The position numbers were made by a program, and so were the translations under genes. Positions 58,795-64,000 of a stretch of DNA of 64,000 nucleotides are shown here, piece after piece. This stretch comes from Armatimonadota bacterium (lineage in GTDB: Bacteria; Armatimonadota; JADLDR01): assembly GCA_020846535.1 (NCBI GenBank), contig JADLDR010000040.1, forward strand, positions 17,613 through 81,612, written 5' to 3'. The notes under the pieces are model-generated. The model did not search any database. It saw nothing but the letters and a program-made list of their open reading frames with translations, and was not told the origin of the DNA. Each line of letters opens with the position of its first letter. The first letter of the stretch is position 1.

Positions 58795-61700
58795 TCAGTC
58801 CCTCTCCTCCAGAAACACCCTGTCATAGACGGCCCGCACCTGGCGGGCGTGGTGGCGGTGGCGTTCGCGGAGGCGGTCGGCGGAGGCGAAGCCCAGGGCG
58901 CGGGCCAGGCGGAGCGATTCGGCGGGGCCGGAAGGCAGGCTGTCCTGGGCCAGGCCGGAGCGGAGGAAGAGCATGTTCCGCGCCCGGCTGAGGAAGCGGT
59001 AGGCGTCCTGAAGGGCGCGGGCTTCCCTTTGGGCGATCAGGGAGGCGGCGGCCATGGCGGGCAGGGCCTCGAAGGTGTTTTTACCCTGCAAGGCCGGGAA
59101 ACGGCCTCCATAGCGGAGCTGGCAGGACTGGACAAGGAACTCGATATCGGTCAGGCCGCCGTAGCCGAGTTTGAGGTCGCGCTCCCGTTCCTCCGGGCGA
59201 AGGCGCTCCCGCTCGATCCGCAGCTTCACGGCCCGTATCTCCTCCATCATCTCCTCCGGCAGCTCCGAAGGGTAGAGGACAGGCTGCAAGAGGGCGAGAA
59301 ACGCCTGACAGACCGCCGGATCGCCTGCGGCGGGCCGCGCCCGCAGGAGGGACTGCTTTTCCCAGGTCAGGGCGCGTCCGGCATAGTAGCTCCGGCAGGT
59401 CTCCAGGTGCGTTACCGGGGAGCCTTTCTTGCCCTCGGGCCGGAGCCGGAGGTCGATTTCGTAGAGCGAGCCTGCTGCGGTGAGCGCCTTGAAAGCCTGG
59501 TTTATCTCGGTGGAGAGGCGCAGCAGCCCGGAGTAGCGCCGGTAGGAAGCCTCGGGGTCGGGCGGCAGGCCCTTGGGGTTGTCGTAGAGGTAGATCAGAT
59601 CCAGGTCGGAGGCGTAGTGCATCTCGCGCCCCCCCAGCCGCCCGCAGGCGGCGATCCCGAAAGCCTCCGGCGCGTTCTCATCGGGATGATCGCGGCTCCA
59701 GAGCAGGCGAAGGGCCTCCCGGAGGCACAGGTCGGCGATCTCGGATAACTGCCGCTGGATGTCCACCACATCGGCGCTGTAAACGATATCCCGCACCGCC
59801 GTTTTGAGTAGGTTTTTCCGCTTGAAGCGGCGCAGGGCTTCCAGCCTGTCCTCGAAGCGGCGAAAATAGGCGCTGTAGTCCTCCCACTCCGCCTGCAAGT
59901 CCTCCGCGTCGGGCGGCCTTTCCAGGGAGGCGGTGTCGTAGAGGGCATCGATGAGTTCCGGGCTGCGCTCCAGGAGGCCGGTCAGGAAGCCGCTCGTGCC
60001 GGTCGCCTGGCAGAGAATGCGGAGGGCCTCCGGCTGGGCGGCCAGGGTGGTATAGAAGACGTTCCGGCTCAGCCCGAACCGGCCCAGCATTTCGATCCCG
60101 GCGAGGGAGGCGTCCGGGTGAGGGGTGGCGGCGGCGGCCTCCAGCAGCGGGTCGGCGATGGCGGCAAAGCCCCGGCGCACCTCCCAGGCGGTCGGGTTGT
60201 CCAGCGGCCCCCCGGCCAGGCGGGAGAGGATTTCGCAGGAGCGATCCGGCTCCTGAAAGCCCATGTCTGCCAGCCTGTCCTTCAATTTCTCCTGAAGGGC
60301 GGGCGCGTCGAGGCCGTAGAGCAGCATCCCCAACTGGCCGGGAGGCGGCTCCCCGCCGTCCACGGTCAGGTAAAAAAGCTCCACGAAAAGGGCGCGCACC
60401 CGTTCCGCCCGCTCCCGGTATTCCCGGTAGAACGCCGCCCCGCTTTTGCGCCCCATGCGCCAGGCCAGCCGGTCGAGTTCCTCAGTGTCGGCGGGCAGGG
60501 TGCGGACCGGCAGATCGGCGAGAAGCTGCAAGCGGTGTTCCACCGTGCGGAAGAAGCGGTAGTTCTGGGCCAGGATATCCTTTTCCCAGGGCTTGAGGAG
60601 TCCGGCGTCCTCCAGCCGATCCAGGGCTTTCAGGGTGTTGCCGGTGCGAAGTGCGGGGTTGCCGCCCCCGAAGAGCAGTTGAAGAAGCTGCACGGCGAAC
60701 TCGATGTCCCGGATAGCGCCCCGGCCCTCCTTGACATTGGTGTAGGTTTCCCCCGCCGAGGCGACCTTCAGTTCCACCGCCTCCTTGTTGGAGCGAATAT
60801 CGGCGATGAGGTCTGCGGAGATCAGCTTCGGGTAGGCGACCTCTGCCGCCATCGCCTCGAACCGCTCTCCCAGCGGGCGGTCTCCGGCGAGGAATCGGGC
60901 CTTGAGAAGGGCCTGCCTCTCCCAGAACTCCACCCACTGCGACCAGTATTCCCGGTAGGCCCCCAGGCTTCGCGCCAGGGAGCCGAACCGCCCTTCGGGC
61001 CGGAGCCGCATATCCACCCGGAAGGCAAACCCCTCGCCGGTCGGCTGCTGGAGCGCAGCCACTGTCCTCTCGGCCAGCTTATTGGCATAGGCGATATGCT
61101 CCGAACGGGCCGTATCGGGGCTGTCCCAGACGAAGACCAGGTCGATATCGGAGCTGTAATTGAGTTCCGCGCCCCCCAGCTTCCCCATCCCGACCACCGC
61201 AAAGGACACCGCACCCGCCGCCTCGGGATATCGCTCCCCGAGTTCCTCACGGCAGATTTCGAGGGCTTTTTGCGTCAGGACTTCCGCGAGAGCCGAAATT
61301 TTGGCGGCGGTGACCGGCATGGCGTCGAAGCCCATGATATCCAGCCAGGCGATGGCGAGAACCCCGCGGCGCTTCACCCGGCGCAGCGCGTCCCGGCGGG
61401 CGACAGGGTCGGGGAAGACGCGCAGGAGCCTGTCCAGTTCCCGGCCCAGGTATTGCCCGAAGCGCCCGGGGTCTGCCGGGGGAGGATCAAGCAGGAGGTC
61501 GTAATACTGGGGGTCCCGGATCAGGATGCCGGCCAGGTAGTCGCTCGTTCCGAAAAGGCGAAGCAGGCCCTCCAGGAAGCGGGCGTCCTGGAGCAGAAGG
61601 CTGTAGACTGTGGACGGATTGCTGGTATGGGACGCCCACCGCTCGAAATGGTTCAGGGCCATATCCGGGGCGGCGTGGGCGGTCAGAAGCGGAAGCGTCT

Positions 61701-61875
61701 GGGCGATCAGGTCGAGGCCGACCGGATGCCCTTCAGCCTGACGCCAGAGCGATTGAAGGCTCCGGGCCGCCTGCAAGGGATCCGCAAAGCGAACCGGCTT
61801 CAGGGCGGCGGCGGCCTCCCCGGAGGCGATCTCCGACCTGAAGAGGAATTCCAGGGAAAAGGCATCCGGATTCAT
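58795..61875 (-). CDS. glnE: Bifunctional glutamine synthetase adenylyltransferase/deadenylylase
   Basis: A full-length 1026-residue GlnE. The N-terminal (deadenylylating) nucleotidyltransferase domain has G-M-G-K-L-G-G-A-E-L-N-Y-S-S-D-I-D-L, with Asp243 and Asp245 as metal ligands. The C-terminal (adenylylating) domain has A-C-G-R-L-G-G-R-E-M-H-Y-A-S-D-L-D-L near residue 757. Between them are the helical PII-responsive regions. It adds or removes AMP on glutamine synthetase in response to nitrogen status. Neither glnA nor glnB is in the window. A small membrane protein gene lies 19 bases upstream. The last 93 codons are duplicated at 54644-54928. Confidence 0.95.
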   Translation of the reverse strand: MNPDAFSLEFLFRSEIASGEAAAALKPVRFADPLQAARSLQSLWRQAEGHPVGLDLIAQTLPLLTAHAAPDMALNHFERWASHTSNPSTVYSLLLQDARFLEGLLRLFGTSDYLAGILIRDPQYYDLLLDPPPADPGRFGQYLGRELDRLLRVFPDPVARRDALRRVKRRGVLAIAWLDIMGFDAMPVTAAKISALAEVLTQKALEICREELGERYPEAAGAVSFAVVGMGKLGGAELNYSSDIDLVFVWDSPDTARSEHIAYANKLAERTVAALQQPTGEGFAFRVDMRLRPEGRFGSLARSLGAYREYWSQWVEFWERQALLKARFLAGDRPLGERFEAMAAEVAYPKLISADLIADIRSNKEAVELKVASAGETYTNVKEGRGAIRDIEFAVQLLQLLFGGGNPALRTGNTLKALDRLEDAGLLKPWEKDILAQNYRFFRTVEHRLQLLADLPVRTLPADTEELDRLAWRMGRKSGAAFYREYRERAERVRALFVELFYLTVDGGEPPPGQLGMLLYGLDAPALQEKLKDRLADMGFQEPDRSCEILSRLAGGPLDNPTAWEVRRGFAAIADPLLEAAAATPHPDASLAGIEMLGRFGLSRNVFYTTLAAQPEALRILCQATGTSGFLTGLLERSPELIDALYDTASLERPPDAEDLQAEWEDYSAYFRRFEDRLEALRRFKRKNLLKTAVRDIVYSADVVDIQRQLSEIADLCLREALRLLWSRDHPDENAPEAFGIAACGRLGGREMHYASDLDLIYLYDNPKGLPPDPEASYRRYSGLLRLSTEINQAFKALTAAGSLYEIDLRLRPEGKKGSPVTHLETCRSYYAGRALTWEKQSLLRARPAAGDPAVCQAFLALLQPVLYPSELPEEMMEEIRAVKLRIERERLRPEERERDLKLGYGGLTDIEFLVQSCQLRYGGRFPALQGKNTFEALPAMAAASLIAQREARALQDAYRFLSRARNMLFLRSGLAQDSLPSGPAESLRLARALGFASADRLRERHRHHARQVRAVYDRVFLEERD

Positions 61876-61894
61876 GGAAAAACCCTGCCGGGTC

Positions 61895-62155
61895 TCATTG
61901 CGGGGATGGCTGCAAGGGCGTGCCCTTCGCCCCGCCCTCCAGAGGGGTGCCTTTGGATTCTGCAGGCATCTGGCCCTTCGCCTTGGCGGACATGGCTTTC
62001 TGGGTCGCCTGCATCTTCTGCTGCTCCGCCTGCTCCTGTTCGGGCGTCTTTTCCGGGGACTGACTGAAAATAAAGGCGAGAATCAAACCGATCACCACGA
62101 TGATGGCAATCGCGAGGGGCATGCTGACTTCACTCTGTTTTTCCTGTGGGTCCAT
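61895..62155 (-). CDS. Small membrane protein upstream of glnE (86 aa)
   Basis: M-D-P-Q-E-K-Q-S-E-V-S, then one membrane helix (L-A-I-A-I-I-V-V-I-G-L-I-L-A-F-I-F) and a long charged tail rich in Gln, Lys, Pro and Gly. It ends with two K-G-T-P-L repeats (about residues 68-72 and 77-81). The ATG has ACAGGTGATT upstream. It is 19 bases before glnE on the same strand. I do not recognise a family; it could anchor a partner, but nothing more can be said. Confidence 0.7.
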   Translation of the reverse strand: MDPQEKQSEVSMPLAIAIIVVIGLILAFIFSQSPEKTPEQEQAEQQKMQATQKAMSAKAKGQMPAESKGTPLEGGAKGTPLQPSPQ

Positions 62156-62276
62156 CCAAAATCACCTGTCCTTTGGAATCGTTCAAGCAATGATTCGGTT
62201 TATCTTTTCTTTAGCTCCCGGCCTCCTCTTTTCCTGCCCGCTGCCCGGAGTTTTCACGATTCGGCGAGCCGTCGGC

Positions 62277-62360
62277 TAAGAGCCTATCCCATTAGGGACA
62301 AAATCCGCAGCTTTCACGTTCAGAATTGTGCCCAAAACCGCCTATCGGGATAGGCTCTAA
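62277..62360. mobile_element. 78-bp MITE with IS5-type ends, TAA target duplication
   Basis: GAGCCTATCCC at 62280 and GGGATAGGCTC ending 62357 are the terminal repeats of the IS5-type element at 52818. They are flanked by TAA (62277-62279) and TAA (62358-62360). The 56-base interior encodes nothing. It lies exactly at the stop codon of the cysteine desulfurase gene. Confidence 0.85.
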
Positions 62361-63511
62361 GCCCGCTTCGAGCAGCGGCGGATTCGCCGGACGCATCGCT
62401 CGATGATGCGGATCGCCGAATCGATTTCCCGCAGGGTGTTCTGCCTGCCGGGAGTCAGGCGAACCGCATTCATCGCCTCCTCCGGCGGGAGGCCCATGGC
62501 TGTCAGGACGTGAGAGGGCAGCAGAGCGCCGGAGGCGCAGGCGGCCCCCGCCGATGCGGCGACGCCTTCGAGCGCCAGGCCGATGAGGAGCGTCTGCCCG
62601 CTGACCCCATCGAAGCGGATATTCAGGTGGCCGGGGAGCCGTTCCAGAGGATGCCCGTGCAGATGCGCCCCTGTAATTCGGTCGCGAATTCCGTTCCAGA
62701 GACGATCCCGGAGGCCGCGCATACAGGTTTCGGCCTCCGCCCGTGCGGCGGCGGATCGCTCCAGAGCCTTCGCCATCCCGACGATGGCGGGAACGTTTTC
62801 GGTCCCGGCCCGGTGGTTGCGCTCCTGCGGCCCGCCGCGCAGGAGAGGGTAAATCTCGATGCTTTTGCGGATATAGAGAAAGCCCGCGCCTTTCGGGCCG
62901 TGAAATTTATGGGCGGAAGCCGAGAGCATCCCGACGCCCATGCGGGCCGCATTCACCGGCAGGATGCCGATGCTCTGCACGGCATCGGTATGAAAGCAGA
63001 TGCCTCGCTCTTCGGCGATCCGGGCGATATCGGCAATCGGCTGGAGGGTTCCGGTTTCGTTGTTGGCATGGGCGATGGAGATCAGAACGGTTTTCTCGGT
63101 GACGGCATCCCGCACCGCATCCGGGGAGACCCGCCCGCAGGGATCCACCGGCAGGTAAGAAACCTCGAACCCGCGCCTTTCGAGATAGGCGCACACTTCC
63201 AAGACGGCGTGGTGCTCGGTCGGGAGGGTGACGATATGGTTCCCCCGGGGCTGCCGGGCCAGCGAAACGCCCAGAAGAGCGGTGTTGATCGATTCCGTCC
63301 CCCCGCTCGTGAAGACGATCTCGGAATAATCTGCCCCGATGTGGCGGGCAATCGTTTCCCTTGCCCGATCCAGCGCCTGCCGGGCGTCGCTTCCGAAGGG
63401 ATGAATGCTGGAAGGGTTGCCGAATTTCTGCCGAAAATAAGGCCGCATCGCCCGGAGAGCCTCAGAATCCAGGGGCGTGGTGGCGGCGTTGTCGAGATAG
63501 ATAGGCTTCAT
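62357..63511 (-). CDS. Cysteine desulfurase (NifS/IscS family)
   Basis: A 384-residue PLP enzyme that takes sulfur from cysteine for Fe-S clusters and thiolation. The N-terminus is I-Y-L-D-N-A-A-T-T-P-L. The PLP Lys202 is in S-A-S-A-H-K-F-H-G-P-K-G, and H-A-N-N-E-T-G lies at 148-154. The active Cys325 is in S-A-G-A-A-C-A-S-G-A-L-L-P-S-H-V-L. The start M-K-P-I-Y at 63511 is chosen because the extra 12 residues of the longer frame are not family-like. The TAG stop is formed at the edge of a MITE and would be the same without it. No IscU or SufB gene is next to it. Confidence 0.94.
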   Translation of the reverse strand: MKPIYLDNAATTPLDSEALRAMRPYFRQKFGNPSSIHPFGSDARQALDRARETIARHIGADYSEIVFTSGGTESINTALLGVSLARQPRGNHIVTLPTEHHAVLEVCAYLERRGFEVSYLPVDPCGRVSPDAVRDAVTEKTVLISIAHANNETGTLQPIADIARIAEERGICFHTDAVQSIGILPVNAARMGVGMLSASAHKFHGPKGAGFLYIRKSIEIYPLLRGGPQERNHRAGTENVPAIVGMAKALERSAAARAEAETCMRGLRDRLWNGIRDRITGAHLHGHPLERLPGHLNIRFDGVSGQTLLIGLALEGVAASAGAACASGALLPSHVLTAMGLPPEEAMNAVRLTPGRQNTLREIDSAIRIIERCVRRIRRCSKRA

Positions 63512-63585
63512 ATCCACCCCTTGCCCGAATGCAAGGCCGATTCGCAAGTTTTCTTTGGTTTAGCTCCCTACCCGAATTGAGGGGG

Positions 63586-63610
63586 GTAGGGGCGCGATTC
63601 CTCGCGCCCC
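63586..63610. repeat. GGGGCGCGAT short palindrome
   Basis: GTAGGGGCGCGATTCCTCGC followed by GCCCC is an imperfect copy of the dispersed palindrome. GC-rich sequence (63640-63830) with no gene follows; long C/G runs make short spurious frames. Confidence 0.65.
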
Positions 63611-63854
63611 ATAGCGATTCAGATAAGGGCAAGCATCCTCCGCTCCTGGGGGAGGGGTGACCGCTCTCCCCTGGCCCCTCTCCCCGAAACCCAAGAGATG
63701 CGCCGGAGCGCCTCCGGGGAGAGGGGGAGAGAGGGTGCGGTATTTGCCCCCCCATCTCCGCCCCCTGCCCGTTTCGGGCAGGGGGCGGGGGGGTTAGGGA
63801 ACGGTCTCTCAAAGGCCCGCCCCCCGCCCCGGCGGGACAGTCACCCTAATCGGG

Positions 63855-63940
63855 ATAGCTAGGGGCGCGATGCATCGCGCCCCTACAGTAGAAAACGGGA
63901 CTGGCCCCGGGCGAGGTGGCAACTTGGGTTAGTTTACTAT
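63855..63940. repeat. GGGGCGCGAT palindrome with extended flank, inverted copy
   Basis: TAGGGGCGCGATGCATCGCG and on (63860-63885) is a perfect 26-base palindrome. The right flank, up to about 63940 (GGGACTGGCCCCGGGCGAGG, then CAACTTGGGTT), is the inverse of the flank of the copy at 51112. Confidence 0.7.
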
Positions 63941-63952
63941 TGAACAAATAGA

Positions 63953-63986
63953 ATAAAAACCCTGCATCGGGCGGAGGTGATGCAGG
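63953..63986 (-). terminator. Intrinsic terminator of a gene to the right of the window
   Basis: CCTGCATC (63961-63968) and GATGCAGG (63979-63986) form a perfect eight-base stem. On the minus strand it is followed by GTTTTTATTC. It probably ends a minus-strand gene that lies beyond the window edge. Confidence 0.6.
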
Positions 63987-64000
63987 AGTCGGCTCCTTTG

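Noticed and set aside
63961..64000. Possible start of a plus-strand gene at ATG 63980 after GGAGG
   Set aside because: The spacing of two bases is too short, and the sequence is better explained as a terminator hairpin of a minus-strand gene to the right.

Overview
This is a GC-rich bacterial chromosome window with one AT-rich block. Gene content points to a free-living bacterium of the Armatimonadota/Planctomycetota/Chloroflexota kind: phytanoyl-CoA dioxygenase-like oxygenases, a uroporphyrinogen decarboxylase-like enzyme, DUF1080 and Gfo/Idh/MocA proteins with export signals, an alpha-L-fucosidase, BlaI, CheA and GlnE. The phylum is an inference from gene families only; Armatimonadota is my best guess, with low confidence. 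No rRNA and no CRISPR array is visible. There is one tRNA (Pro, anticodon GGG).

Layout. 1-1165: end of a fibronectin-III protein and a secreted protein. 1229-4486: ECF sigma factor, anti-sigma factor and TPR protein as one minus-strand operon. 4574-7161: a decayed SGNH hydrolase, an AAC(3)-type acetyltransferase, a bacteriohemerythrin remnant and a PhyH oxygenase. 7276-10692: an unusual 1138-residue GHKL ATPase protein. 11000-15257: URO-D-like enzyme, a broken VapBC pair, a sugar-binding lipoprotein and an AT-rich DNA glycosylase. 15426-18937: rlmH, tRNA-Pro, a broken HDOD gene and cheA. 19233-25923: a minus-strand sulfur operon (sulfite reductase, cysP, cysT, cysW, cysA), with a second PhyH gene downstream and a clear promoter with operator-like repeats upstream. 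25983-27110: transposase remnants and repeats. 27213-33832: rsmE, BlaI, a free lipoyl domain, an ArsM-like methyltransferase with a glutaredoxin-like tail, an HTH regulator facing a Cys-rich protein and a YdcF protein, then plsC, cmk and a creatininase. 34040-43564: sugar-related oxidoreductases, a beta-propeller lipoprotein, DUF1080, GH29 and YjbQ. 43837-50400: aminotransferase, flavodoxin-fold reductase and the glycolate oxidase set glcD-glcE-glcF. 50397-50998: a second toxin-antitoxin pair with a truncated toxin.

51260-63511 is the most dynamic part. An IS701-type element with a CTAG target duplication abuts an IS5-type element. The IS5-type element cuts a secreted-protein gene, and an AT-rich block of secreted proteins follows. 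That block includes a predicted clan CD (caspase/CHAT-like) peptidase with a His-Gly and Ala-Cys dyad, followed by a PepSY-like protein. It is bounded by two direct copies of the glnE 3' end plus its neighbouring terminator, so it looks like the product of a segmental duplication or insertion at the end of glnE. A 78-bp MITE carrying the IS5-type terminal repeats, with a TAA duplication, sits exactly at the stop codon of a cysteine desulfurase gene.

Two dispersed intergenic repeat families recur: arms rich in TAGGG-type units arranged as inverted pairs, and GGGGCGCGAT/ATCGCGCCCC palindromes with a conserved flank. Start sites were chosen mainly from Shine-Dalgarno spacing; several differ from the longest open frame.
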